NCBI GenBank assembly: GCA_965249955.1
Contig: OZ252261.1
Span: forward strand, 3,596,001 to 3,660,000
DNA: 64,000 bases
From: SB11 sp965249955
GTDB lineage: Bacteria; Bacteroidota; Bacteroidia; UBA8524
Direction: 5' to 3'
Positions 49,195-58,153 of the stretch are shown in pieces. The position numbers and the translations under genes were made by a program. Positions within the stretch are counted from its first letter, which is position 1; each line of letters opens with the position of its first letter. The notes below the pieces were generated by a model. It was not told the DNA's origin, did not search any database, and was given only the letters and a program-made list of their open reading frames with translations.

Positions 49195-50052
49195 ATGAAA
49201 GTAATTTTAGTTTACATAGTTTTCCTTTTCTCTTTTTCTACATCTATTGGTCAACATTTTAATCCTTCTGAAGAAGAACAGGAAAAGTATACACCTTATC
49301 TTATGCCGCTATTTGAAAATGGCCATATAAAAAAAGACGGTAGTGTTTCAGATTATGGATTGAAAATATTAGACAGTCTTTATTATACTGATTCTAGCTC
49401 TTTGTTTTTAAAAGGCTTATTAGGAGAATTTAACCTTAGGCTTATATACGATAGTTTAAGAACTGACCGTATACCGCAAGAAATATCAATCTTGCAATCA
49501 ATGTTTAGGTATGATATTGATGATGAAACTAAAAGGCAATTGTATAATACACTAGGGTTACTATACAAACATTCGGGAAAGTATGATATAGCCATAAATT
49601 ATTTTACTCAGCTTTTATTAATATCTCCAACAATTGAAGATCAAAATTTTGGAAAAAACAACCTTGTTAACACTTACAATGCTGCTGGTTATTATAAAAT
49701 GGCATTAGACACAGTTCACAGTTTATTTCATTCTGGAGTAACTGATAATAAATGTCTTTTTGCGGAAACTTATTATCATAATAATTTATTAGATTCAGCC
49801 TTATTATATGCTAACCAATGCTTGGGAACAAACGGGAATAATTATAGTATGCTTATTACCAAAGCCAAAATATTAAAAGCACAAGGGAAAACCGAAGATA
49901 TATGCCCACTTGCACAGCAGGCAATGGCTTTGATTGAGAAACCAAACTTTGAAGAAATATTAGCCAGACGTGACAAAACCAATCCTTTTATTCAATTGCT
50001 AATAAGAGATGTTGAAGAAGCTAAACAACTAAAAAAAGAATATTGTAATTGA
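49195..50052 (+). CDS. Exported TPR-like protein, paralogue B
   Basis: The 285-residue protein has a signal peptide (MKVILVYIVFLFSFSTSIG) and the same TPR-like plan as paralogue A (GLLYKHSGKYDIAINYFTQL; AETYYHNNLLDSALLYANQC). The lipoprotein gene downstream starts 1 bp after its stop, so both are cotranscribed. Function unknown; also AT-rich. Confidence 0.75.
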   Translation: MKVILVYIVFLFSFSTSIGQHFNPSEEEQEKYTPYLMPLFENGHIKKDGSVSDYGLKILDSLYYTDSSSLFLKGLLGEFNLRLIYDSLRTDRIPQEISILQSMFRYDIDDETKRQLYNTLGLLYKHSGKYDIAINYFTQLLLISPTIEDQNFGKNNLVNTYNAAGYYKMALDTVHSLFHSGVTDNKCLFAETYYHNNLLDSALLYANQCLGTNGNNYSMLITKAKILKAQGKTEDICPLAQQAMALIEKPNFEEILARRDKTNPFIQLLIRDVEEAKQLKKEYCN

Positions 50053-50053
50053 T

Positions 50054-50731
50054 ATGAAAAAAATACTCACTATATCATTTCTACTATTTATCTCACTTGC
50101 CTTTACAGGCTGTTTAGATATTTACGAAGAAGTGCATTTTAATAAAGACGGTAGCGGAACGGCCAACTATCGCTATAAAATGGAAACCGATATGCTAAAC
50201 GGTTTTTTGGGCGATGAATTTTTTAGTGGTTTTGATGAAAAAGACTCGTTACAATTTAGTGAGTTAAAACGCAAAGGAATTAGCAATATAAAAGTGATAC
50301 AAGACGGTACAGGCTTTGGTATATCGTTTAAGTTTGATGATATGCGCTCGCTAAACCAAGCCCTTGCCATTATTTTGGGTAATGATAAAGACAGTAGCTT
50401 TATGGATAATGAAATGAAGCAGATAGAGGGCAGTAAAACCAAAATACACCGTATATCAGGTTTTTTGGGGACTGAGGGATTAAAGAAAATGATGGACGAA
50501 AAAGGCGAAACAACAGGTATGGGTAATATGGGCGATATGTTGGCCAAAAGCATCACCTACCACCAGGTGTATACGTTTGATAGAAAAATTAAAGATGTGA
50601 GTAATAAAAAAGCTGTGGTATCAAACGACAAAAAAACGATGACTCTTGATGCTTCATTTATAGAAATGATGTCAGGTGAAGCAACCCTTGAAAACACTAT
50701 TAAACTGAAAAAAGGCTTTTTGTGGTGGTAG
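50054..50731 (+). CDS. Putative lipoprotein with conserved KDGSG motif
   Basis: The 225-residue protein has a lipobox in its signal (MKKILTISFLLFISLAFTGC). The mature start DIYEEVHFNKDGSGTANYRY is common in small Bacteroidota envelope lipoproteins of unknown role. It is tightly linked to the TPR paralogue upstream (1 bp). Confidence 0.75.
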   Translation: MKKILTISFLLFISLAFTGCLDIYEEVHFNKDGSGTANYRYKMETDMLNGFLGDEFFSGFDEKDSLQFSELKRKGISNIKVIQDGTGFGISFKFDDMRSLNQALAIILGNDKDSSFMDNEMKQIEGSKTKIHRISGFLGTEGLKKMMDEKGETTGMGNMGDMLAKSITYHQVYTFDRKIKDVSNKKAVVSNDKKTMTLDASFIEMMSGEATLENTIKLKKGFLWW

Positions 50732-50765
50732 CGGCATTGCTCATTTTACATTGAGCATTTACCAG

Positions 50766-51350
50766 TTATTTTTTTCGTGCTTTAAACTTAAAGTACTGGT
50801 AAGCATAGATTATGGAATGTATAATAGAATAAGCTAGTAATATATTATAAAGAACACTTACCCAATAAATTTCAATCTCCCCAAAAATCCACTTATAAGC
50901 AACAAGAGGAGCAAACATTATTACGTATAAATATATCCATATACCAAATAGTTTTTTATGAACCTTTCCTTTAACAATCTTCATAAAAAGAGCAAAATCA
51001 CCTGTTTCACTACCACTAGGTTTTCCTCTTGATAAATAATAGTATGCTAAAACAGGCTTATCTAAATTACTATAAATCATTCCTAGCCAAAACTTAACCT
51101 CCTTTGAATCCTTAATCTTTTTTACAACCTTCTTAAGTATGGGTAGAGCTTCTTCGTATTTTTGTTTAGCAGCAAAAGTCATCCCTATGTCCGCCAAAAT
51201 TTCTAGATAAATTTCAAAATCATCTTTATCAGTTGGGATATTTTCACATAAATAGTCCTTATACTCATTGTAAAAGGCTTCGGTTTGCAATAAACCAAAA
51301 GGTTCAACCTCTAAGAAATCTGCTTTTACTTTTTCAAAGTACTCGTCCAT
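50766..51350 (-). CDS. TPR protein with C-terminal membrane helices
   Basis: The 194-residue protein has a TPR-like region (about 45-115: AAKQKYEEALPILKKVVKKI, FWLGMIYSNLDKPVLAYYYL), then two membrane helices (LFGIWIYLYVIMFAPLVAY; YWVSVLYNILLAYSIIHSII). There is no signal peptide, so the TPR part is cytoplasmic. Family not recognised. Confidence 0.7.
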   Translation of the reverse strand: MDEYFEKVKADFLEVEPFGLLQTEAFYNEYKDYLCENIPTDKDDFEIYLEILADIGMTFAAKQKYEEALPILKKVVKKIKDSKEVKFWLGMIYSNLDKPVLAYYYLSRGKPSGSETGDFALFMKIVKGKVHKKLFGIWIYLYVIMFAPLVAYKWIFGEIEIYWVSVLYNILLAYSIIHSIIYAYQYFKFKARKK

Positions 51351-51373
51351 GTATATTGCTAAGTAAGCTAGTA

Positions 51374-52321
51374 TTATTCTTCCTCATTTTCGTCTTCCCA
51401 CAATTCTGGTTTTTCTATGCTTTTATGTTCACCATTATTAAAATAGGTGTAGTACACTTTGTTAACGGGTGGTTTTTCTTTTGCAGTCATTAGCTTTTCG
51501 CCATTCCATTTATAGTAGTTTATGGTTACCCCTCGTTTTATTATACTGTATTTATCGGCATACTCACCTACTTCTCTATCATCAATAACACTATCGCTGT
51601 AAGTTATAATATATCCCTTTTCGCCTGCCGCATTCGATGGGAAAGCAATTTCGCTCCATTCGCTAAAATCAGCATCAGCAGTGCCGCCAACATACAATAC
51701 ATTGTGCAGTTTTTTACCGTCCCAAAAAATATAGGTATTACCTGTACTGCATCCACAACCTCCTACACATGGAGCGTGTACTGATAGTATATCGTTTACA
51801 TTTTCTACACCACTACTACCCATTATGCTGGCATCAAAATAATACGGCCACATAGGTAAAGCAATTTTATTCATCAGCTTATTACCCTTTACTGCTTTTA
51901 TATGCACCATTCTCGATAAATATTTATATCCATTACCATTATCAATTTTTTCTTGAGCACCATATCCTATTAAAAATTTCACGTCAGGCTGTTCGTTACT
52001 TCCAAAAACATATTGTGCAATATTTCCGCCCCATATCCATCCTATATAACCATCTGCTTTTACCTTATACCATTGGCTTTGCACACCGTTAACGGTTATT
52101 GTATCTGTTTCGGCTCTTTCAATCAAATAGCAAATACTACCAATGGGTAATGTTTTTAGTAGTGAGGCATTAACGTTAGAATCGCTGCGCAGTGGAGCAT
52201 TATCATTAATAATATATTGGGGCGAAATAGCCAACACACTTACTTCGTGCGTTACCATTTGCGCTTGTGCCGATAGTATCACCAAAGAAAACAATAAAAC
52301 AGCAGATAGTTTTAGTTTCAT
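51374..52321 (-). CDS. Exported bacterial SH3-domain protein
   Basis: The 315-residue protein has a signal peptide (MKLKLSAVLLFSLVILSAQA) and a bacterial SH3 domain at about 38-105 (NAPLRSDSNVNASLLKTL…YKVKADGYIGWIWGGNI). The rest has a Cys cluster (CVGGCGCSTGN) and an acidic end. SH3 domains of this type often bind cell wall; function unknown. Confidence 0.75.
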   Translation of the reverse strand: MKLKLSAVLLFSLVILSAQAQMVTHEVSVLAISPQYIINDNAPLRSDSNVNASLLKTLPIGSICYLIERAETDTITVNGVQSQWYKVKADGYIGWIWGGNIAQYVFGSNEQPDVKFLIGYGAQEKIDNGNGYKYLSRMVHIKAVKGNKLMNKIALPMWPYYFDASIMGSSGVENVNDILSVHAPCVGGCGCSTGNTYIFWDGKKLHNVLYVGGTADADFSEWSEIAFPSNAAGEKGYIITYSDSVIDDREVGEYADKYSIIKRGVTINYYKWNGEKLMTAKEKPPVNKVYYTYFNNGEHKSIEKPELWEDENEEE

Positions 52322-52433
52322 AAGAGCTTAATTAAGTATCAAAACTAGTGTTTATAAAAGTCTGTATAAATTCTATCACCAAATTTTCTTCCAAAAACAG
52401 CACATACCTAAATAATTTTATAAATTGTGCACT

Positions 52434-54347
52434 ATGAATGCCAATCAAAATCAATTAACACAGATACAATCTTTCGAAGAGTATAAAACAGTATATCAAC
52501 ACAGTGTAGACCAACCCGAAACTTTTTGGGGAGATATTGCCAAAACATTTCATTGGTATAAACCGTGGGATAAAACGCTTGAGTGGGATTTTAACCCACC
52601 AAAAGTAGAGTGGTTTAAGGGCGGCACAACCAATATGTGCTACAATGCAATAGACAGGCATTTGGATACTTTGGGAGATAAAACCGCTATTATTTGGGAA
52701 CCCAATGATCCTTCGGAAGCTGTCCGCACACTCACCTTTAAGCAACTACACGCTGAAGTTTGCCGTTTTGCTAACGTATTACTAAACAACGGTATCAGCA
52801 AAGGCGACCGTGTTATGTTGTATATGCCTATGGTAGCTGAGGCGGGTATAGCTATGCTGGCTTGTGCACGCATTGGAGCGGTACACTCGGTAGTGTTTGC
52901 AGGATTTTCGGCACAATCGCTAGCCGATAGAAACAACGATTGCCAAGCCAAAGCAGTAATAACTGCCGATAGTTTTAAACGAGGCAACAAAACAGTTGAC
53001 CTTAAAACTATTGTTGATGAGGCTTTAACCCAAAGCCCTACAATAAAAACTTGTATTGTGTACAAACGTACTGGCGATGCTATTAATTGGGTAGAAGGCC
53101 GCGATGTTTGGTGGCACGATGAAATGGCCAAAGCAAGTGCAACACACGAAGCCGTGCCAATGGATGCCGAAGACCCTTTGTTTATATTGTATACATCAGG
53201 CTCAACAGGCAAACCCAAAGGCATATTGCACACCACAGGCGGCTATATGATATACAGTGCCTATACCTTTAAAAACGTTTTCCACTACAACGAGGGCGAT
53301 ATATACTGGTGTACTGCCGATGTAGGCTGGATAACAGGTCATAGCTATTTGGTATACGGCCCTTTGCTAAATGGCGCTACCACAGTGTTTTTTGAGGGTG
53401 TACCCACATGGCCCAGCCCATCGCGCTTTTGGCAGGTGGTTGATAAGCATCAAGTAAATATTTTCTATACAGCGCCTACTGCTATACGTGCGCTTGAAAG
53501 CTGCGGATTAGCACAATTTGAAGGAACAGACCTAAGTAGTCTAAAAGTATTGGGCACCGTAGGCGAGCCCATAAACGAAGAAGCTTGGCACTGGTACGAC
53601 AAACACGTGGGTAAAGGCAAATGCCCCATTGTTGATACTTGGTGGCAAACCGAAACAGGTGGTGTGATGATTTCGCCTATTGCGGGTGTAACGCCAACTA
53701 TACCCTCGTTTGCTACATTGCCTTTACCGGGTATACAACCTGTGCTGTTGGATGAAAAAGGGCATGAAATTGAGGGCAACGGTGTAGAAGGTGTATTGTG
53801 CGTAAAATTCCCTTGGCCGGGTATGGCACGCACGGTGTATGGTGATGCTGAACGTTATTTCCATACTTATTTCAGTGCGTATAAAGGCTATTATTTTACG
53901 GGCGACGGTTGCAAACGCAATGATGATGGTTATTACCGCATAACAGGCCGTGTGGATGACGTGATAAATGTATCAGGACACCGCATTGGTACGGGTGAGG
54001 TAGAAAGTGCTATTGACGAGCACGAATGTGTGGTAGAAAGTGCCGTAGTAGCCTACCCCCACGATATAAAAGGGCAAGGCATATACGCCTATATAATTTG
54101 CACAGGTGAAGTAGCCAATGATGATACCCTGCGTGCCGAAATACGCGATATAGTAACCAAAACCATTGGTGCATTTGCCAAACCCGATAAAATACAATTG
54201 GTTGAAGGTTTGCCCAAAACACGCAGCGGAAAAATAATGCGCCGCATACTGCGCAAGGTTGCCGAAGGTGATACCAGCAATTTGGGAGATACCTCTACCC
54301 TATTAGACCCAGCAGTAGTAGATAGCATTAAAGCAGGGGCTTTGTAA
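52434..54347 (+). CDS. acs: Acetyl-CoA synthetase / acetoacetyl-CoA synthetase-like AMP-forming ligase
   Basis: About 637 residues from ATG 52434; the upstream TTG at 52425 is less likely. ANL-superfamily motifs are present: YTSGSTGKPKGILHTT (P-loop), WWQTETGG, YYFTGDGCKRNDDGYYRITGR and the catalytic Lys region RSGKIMRRILRK at the C-terminus. The pattern fits acetyl-CoA synthetase, which activates acetate with ATP and CoA. It is followed closely by two small membrane genes on the same strand. Confidence 0.93.
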   Translation: MNANQNQLTQIQSFEEYKTVYQHSVDQPETFWGDIAKTFHWYKPWDKTLEWDFNPPKVEWFKGGTTNMCYNAIDRHLDTLGDKTAIIWEPNDPSEAVRTLTFKQLHAEVCRFANVLLNNGISKGDRVMLYMPMVAEAGIAMLACARIGAVHSVVFAGFSAQSLADRNNDCQAKAVITADSFKRGNKTVDLKTIVDEALTQSPTIKTCIVYKRTGDAINWVEGRDVWWHDEMAKASATHEAVPMDAEDPLFILYTSGSTGKPKGILHTTGGYMIYSAYTFKNVFHYNEGDIYWCTADVGWITGHSYLVYGPLLNGATTVFFEGVPTWPSPSRFWQVVDKHQVNIFYTAPTAIRALESCGLAQFEGTDLSSLKVLGTVGEPINEEAWHWYDKHVGKGKCPIVDTWWQTETGGVMISPIAGVTPTIPSFATLPLPGIQPVLLDEKGHEIEGNGVEGVLCVKFPWPGMARTVYGDAERYFHTYFSAYKGYYFTGDGCKRNDDGYYRITGRVDDVINVSGHRIGTGEVESAIDEHECVVESAVVAYPHDIKGQGIYAYIICTGEVANDDTLRAEIRDIVTKTIGAFAKPDKIQLVEGLPKTRSGKIMRRILRKVAEGDTSNLGDTSTLLDPAVVDSIKAGAL

Positions 54348-54351
54348 AAAA

Positions 54352-54747
54352 ATGGAAGTAATTACCACCAACAATAAAGTATTATTCTATGGTAGGGTTA
54401 TAGTTTTAGTCTTCATTATAAGACTTATAACCCTATATCCGTTTCACTCGCCAGAATATATCTTTTATATAATAGGTATTTTAGTAATGGTACTGCCTAA
54501 CCTTAAGAAAAAGCTATGTAAAATTGTTGTTGAAGATGATAACTTAGAGTTAATTTATAAAACCATCATTACATCCAGTTCAATAAAGTTTAAAAGGGAG
54601 AACATCAACATACATATTGAAGAAAAAGGCAAAATGGTAAATGGAAAAAAAGAGAAGCTTATAATCTCAGAAAATAATACCATTATTGAGGAGATAAGCG
54701 TTGCAAGCTTTAAGTGTAGTGATTACTTGAAACTGCTAAACAGTTAA
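54352..54747 (+). CDS. Small membrane protein of unknown function
   Basis: The 131-residue protein has two membrane helices (VIVLVFIIRLITLYPF; YIFYIIGILVMVLP) and a hydrophilic beta-rich C-terminal part. It starts 4 bp after acs. AT-rich compared with acs. Not recognised. Confidence 0.6.
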   Translation: MEVITTNNKVLFYGRVIVLVFIIRLITLYPFHSPEYIFYIIGILVMVLPNLKKKLCKIVVEDDNLELIYKTIITSSSIKFKRENINIHIEEKGKMVNGKKEKLIISENNTIIEEISVASFKCSDYLKLLNS

Positions 54748-54772
54748 AGTGTGAGCTTTGTGATTTTTTGTT

Positions 54773-55183
54773 ATGATTGAGCAAGTAATAACCTCAATAG
54801 CTATCGTTTTTTTAAACCTTTCCATATACTTGCTTGCATTTAGCAAAATGAAAGGGGAAATAAAGGTTCTGTGCCTACTTATTTCTAATGTGAGCATTTA
54901 TATTACTTTCTTTATTAAGTTTTCCCCTGAGCTATTCTCTACTAAGCATAATGTCTTTTTGATGATGTTCTCATACTCACTAGTATTTGTGATTCCAATA
55001 AATTATTTCACATCCATTATTTTTAATTTATTAAAACTTCCAAATGATTTTGACTTATCTATAAAGTATCTAAAAGCATACTTTAAAATAGCCCCTAAAC
55101 TATTTTTCCCTTTAATAACCTTTTTCCAAATCTTACTAATTTGGGATTTGAAGATGTTTGATGAAGTTGTTAGTACTTTATAG
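54773..55183 (+). CDS. Small integral membrane protein of unknown function
   Basis: The 136-residue protein has about four hydrophobic helices (TSIAIVFLNLSIYLLAF; VLCLLISNVSIYITFFI; FLMMFSYSLVFVIPI; LFFPLITFFQILLIW). It is AT-rich and follows the previous small gene by 25 bp. Not recognised. Confidence 0.6.
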   Translation: MIEQVITSIAIVFLNLSIYLLAFSKMKGEIKVLCLLISNVSIYITFFIKFSPELFSTKHNVFLMMFSYSLVFVIPINYFTSIIFNLLKLPNDFDLSIKYLKAYFKIAPKLFFPLITFFQILLIWDLKMFDEVVSTL

Positions 55184-55231
55184 GTAAAGATTTTGTTCTA
55201 TATTCATTAATCGGTATTTATCACTAAAAGT

Positions 55232-55305
55232 CGTCCAATCTTACATACACATTACTGCACCTATCCTTAGCTTGTTGATAGTATTAGCTTAGCTGCGTTA
55301 TAATT
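55232..55305. repeat. 74-bp direct repeat, copy A (upstream of 55337 gene)
   Basis: Starts CGTCCAATCTTACATACACA and ends GCTGCGTTATAATT. It matches 55812-55885 with one difference (C at 55293, T at 55873). It ends 6 bp before a -7-like element TCATTTTTG (55311-55319). Confidence 0.95.
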
Positions 55306-55336
55306 TAATTTCATTTTTGAAGTTAAACTTTTATAA

Positions 55337-55786
55337 ATGAAAATAGTTTTAACACTTTTAGTATTTATATTAACTCATTTGTCTATTCTTTCACAAGACA
55401 CTACATCTGCAGTAGGATTCTCCTTTGAAGCTGATTCATTAATAATTAAGGGAAAAACATTAAAGGAGAGTAACTCTTATAAAATTGAAATAATAAACAT
55501 CAGTAAAAGTACTATTGCTTTTGATACGCTAAATTTTCGTTGCGAATCTTTAATCAGTTCTCCTTTGTGCTTTATGACAAATGACCCTGATGAACTAGGT
55601 TTAGACGAAGCTGATAAGATTGCACCAGTATTATTAACCCCTGAAGAGAGTATTACTTTTAATAGGATTTTATGTAGTAATAAAATAACTATCCATTTCT
55701 TTTACTTTATAATAAGTTACTTCTCAAAGAATGAAATTCACATAAAAAAAACAAATAAAATTCAATACTCAAATTTTTACTGGTAA
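55337..55786 (+). CDS. Secreted protein of unknown function
   Basis: The 149-residue protein has a signal peptide (MKIVLTLLVFILTHLSILS) and a mature part with two Cys-containing strands (NFRCESLISSPLCFM). Not recognised. It is AT-rich and sits between two copies of a 74-bp repeat, so it looks inserted or duplicated in relation to the barrel gene promoter. Confidence 0.6.
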   Translation: MKIVLTLLVFILTHLSILSQDTTSAVGFSFEADSLIIKGKTLKESNSYKIEIINISKSTIAFDTLNFRCESLISSPLCFMTNDPDELGLDEADKIAPVLLTPEESITFNRILCSNKITIHFFYFIISYFSKNEIHIKKTNKIQYSNFYW

Positions 55787-55811
55787 GGTACTGCTACCTG
55801 ATTAATAAATC

Positions 55812-55885
55812 CGTCCAATCTTACATACACATTACTGCACCTATCCTTAGCTTGTTGATAGTATTAGCTTAGTTGCGTTATAATT
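55812..55885. repeat. 74-bp direct repeat, copy B (upstream of 55918 gene)
   Basis: Same sequence as 55232-55305 with one mismatch. It ends 6 bp before TACTTTTG (55892-55899), a perfect -7 element, the same spacing as in copy A. Confidence 0.95.
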
Positions 55886-55891
55886 AAGCCA

Positions 55892-55900
55892 TACTTTTGC
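55892..55900 (+). promoter_or_regulatory. -7 element of the outer-membrane barrel gene
   Basis: TACTTTTGC matches the consensus. TTG at 55873-55875 is a possible -33 box with a short 16-bp spacer. Confidence 0.65.
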
Positions 55901-55917
55901 CGTTATAGTTGTAAAGA

Positions 55918-57549
55918 ATGAGAAGTACAGTAAAAGGTTTTGCACTAATAATTTTCCTTTCACTTTTTATAGGTGTATACGCACAAGACACTACGCTATC
56001 GCTACCCAAAGTACTGGTAGAAAACGGTTTTGTGCCCAATTTAGCCCCTGCCAATAAGGTAACTACTCCCCCTGTGGCCGAGGCACCCACTGCACCGCTT
56101 CCTTCGCTTTCCTACTCTATTATTCCCGTACAGTTTATTACCACCTCACGCTTAGATATTCCTGCGGCCATACAAATGGGTAAAAACCAAGTTACGCCGC
56201 TAAAAAACAACCACGTGCGTTTGGGCTTTGGTAATTATACATCGCCATTGGCCGAGTTGTACTTGCACAATACCCGCGATGAGTATGGCGCTTATGGTTT
56301 AACTTTTAAACACCTATCGGCCAACGGCCCTGATAATGCTAAGTTTTCTGATAACGTAGCCAAAGCCTTTGGTAAACGTTTCTTTAAAAAAGGTACTTTA
56401 ATGGCAGGGGTTGATTATGCCCGCAATGCCGTTAGGTTTTACGGTGTAAACGATTCGCTCCCTAAACCTAGTGATGATAGCACAAAACAGGTTTTTCAAA
56501 CCATTGGTGTAAATGGTGGTTGGGAAAGCAGTGAGTGGGGACGAAATAAATCTCAATTTGGTGTTAATACAGCCTACTATAACCTTACCGACAAATGGGG
56601 CGTGCAAGAAAACGACCTTTTGGTAGGTGGCAATTTTAAAACTTTGATTAAAAAAGACGAGTTACGCGTACACCTATCATACAACTACAACGGCTATAAA
56701 GATAGCAGCACCAACATCAACCGTAACTTTGTAAACATTAAACCCCGCTATACACTAAACGAAAAAAACTTTAAACTTTCATTAGGTTTCAACAGCACTA
56801 TTTATAAAGACACTGCAAAACCTGTGTTTTACTTCTTCCCTGCCATTGAAGGCGAGTACCAGATTGAAAAACAAAACTTGCTAGCCATTGCAGGTATTAG
56901 CGGGAATTTGCAAAAAAACACCTTTAGAAGTTATATGACCGAGAACCCGTTTATGGGTAATCAAAACAACTTAAACAACACAGTTAATCGCCTTGAGGTA
57001 TACGCGGGTATACGTGGTAAAGCCAGTGAAAACTTTGGTTTTACTGCCCGTTTGTTTTACAACAGCTATAACGATATGCCTGTGTTTATTGCTGATAGCA
57101 CAGTATTACGTCGCTTTAAACCTTTGTATATTGATGCTAAAGTTATTCGCTTTAATGTTGAATTGGGCTACCAATACAGCGAGAAAGTACGCATTAACCT
57201 AACAGGTAATTTCTACAACTACAACGTAGCCGATTCAGCCCAAAAAGCATGGCAAATGCCTACTGCCGAGGTGAAACTAAACGCTACCTACAATATTGGC
57301 AACAAACTGATGCTTACTGCTGATGTTTTCTTGATGAACCAAAGACCTGTTACCACAGAGTTTGCCAAAACACCTGCTGCCAACCTTAAAGCCTTCACCG
57401 ATTTTAATATCGGTTTAGAATACCGTTACCGCAAAACCTTATCGTTGTTTGCTCGCTTAAACAACGTATCATCAGTGCGCTACCAACGTTGGTACAACTA
57501 CCCAGTATTGGGCTTAAACGCCATAGGCGGTATTACATTTTCGTTGTAA
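55918..57549 (+). CDS. TonB-receptor-like outer-membrane beta-barrel protein
   Basis: The 543-residue protein has a signal peptide (MRSTVKGFALIIFLSLFIGVYA), a Pro/Ala-rich linker (about 40-62) and many alternating strands ending with a C-terminal Phe-type strand (GGITFSL). There is no plug domain, so it resembles the barrel part of TonB-dependent receptors in Bacteroidota. Substrate unknown. Its upstream region is duplicated before the gene at 55337. Confidence 0.8.
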   Translation: MRSTVKGFALIIFLSLFIGVYAQDTTLSLPKVLVENGFVPNLAPANKVTTPPVAEAPTAPLPSLSYSIIPVQFITTSRLDIPAAIQMGKNQVTPLKNNHVRLGFGNYTSPLAELYLHNTRDEYGAYGLTFKHLSANGPDNAKFSDNVAKAFGKRFFKKGTLMAGVDYARNAVRFYGVNDSLPKPSDDSTKQVFQTIGVNGGWESSEWGRNKSQFGVNTAYYNLTDKWGVQENDLLVGGNFKTLIKKDELRVHLSYNYNGYKDSSTNINRNFVNIKPRYTLNEKNFKLSLGFNSTIYKDTAKPVFYFFPAIEGEYQIEKQNLLAIAGISGNLQKNTFRSYMTENPFMGNQNNLNNTVNRLEVYAGIRGKASENFGFTARLFYNSYNDMPVFIADSTVLRRFKPLYIDAKVIRFNVELGYQYSEKVRINLTGNFYNYNVADSAQKAWQMPTAEVKLNATYNIGNKLMLTADVFLMNQRPVTTEFAKTPAANLKAFTDFNIGLEYRYRKTLSLFARLNNVSSVRYQRWYNYPVLGLNAIGGITFSL

Positions 57550-57554
57550 ACAAC

Positions 57555-57562
57555 TATCTTTG
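57555..57562 (+). promoter_or_regulatory. -7 element of the antitoxin gene
   Basis: TATCTTTG fits the consensus and lies 8 bp before the ATG, so the mRNA would have almost no leader. -33 box is not clear. Confidence 0.55.
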
Positions 57563-57570
57563 ATAGTGTA

Positions 57571-57810
57571 ATGAATCTTGAAGCCGAAAAATTAAAACTG
57601 GTAAAAATGATTTTAGATATTGATAGTGAAACCACTATTAATAAGCTAAAAGCCTTTATTGGACATGAAACCGATAATACCGATTTTTGGGACGAATTGC
57701 ACGACGACTTAAAAGCCGAAGTTGAAGAGGCAATTAAACAGGCTGACGCGGGAATGGCAATACCCCACCATGAAGTAGTTAAAGAATACGCTAAATGGCT
57801 AAAGAAATAG
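57571..57810 (+). CDS. Antitoxin of a RelE/ParE-type toxin-antitoxin pair
   Basis: The 79-residue protein (opening MNLEAEKLKLVKMILDI, with DFWDELHDDLKAEVEEAI and IPHHEVVKEYAKW) matches small Bacteroidota antitoxins that precede a RelE/ParE toxin. The toxin gene that follows overlaps it by 16 bp but is broken. The antitoxin itself appears intact. Confidence 0.8.
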   Translation: MNLEAEKLKLVKMILDIDSETTINKLKAFIGHETDNTDFWDELHDDLKAEVEEAIKQADAGMAIPHHEVVKEYAKWLKK

Positions 57811-58087
57811 TTTGGCTGCAACCTGCAAAAAACTCTTTTTTCAATATTATAAACTACTTAGAACATAATTGAACTGAAAAAGAAATTATAAATTTTGTTT
57901 CTAAAACCGACAAAATCATAAATATAATTAGCTCGGGGAAAGTCAAATTCAGAAAATCAAACAAGAAAAGTATTTACGAAATACTATCACAAAACACAAC
58001 CTACTAATTTATAGAGAAAAGGCTAACAAAATAGAGCTTTTGCTTTTCTATGATACCCGCCAACATCCTAAAAAGAAGAAATTTTAA
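57795..58087 (+). pseudogene. Inactivated RelE/ParE-family toxin
   Basis: ATG at 57795 opens MAKEIVWLQPAKNSFFNI and runs to a TGA at 57870-57872 where family members carry Trp (NW-TEKE). The frame then continues EKEIINFVSKTDKIINIISS. A one-base deletion near 57986 shifts it, and the correct frame resumes as ITKHNLLIYREKANKIELLL and FYDTRQHPKKKKF to a stop at 58087. Both lesions would abolish toxin; the length without them is about 97 residues, normal for the family. Confidence 0.88.
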
Positions 58088-58153
58088 ACGATAAACATCA
58101 TTTGGGCAATAAATACTGTCTATGTAAGTAAAATTGCTAATTTTACTTTTTAG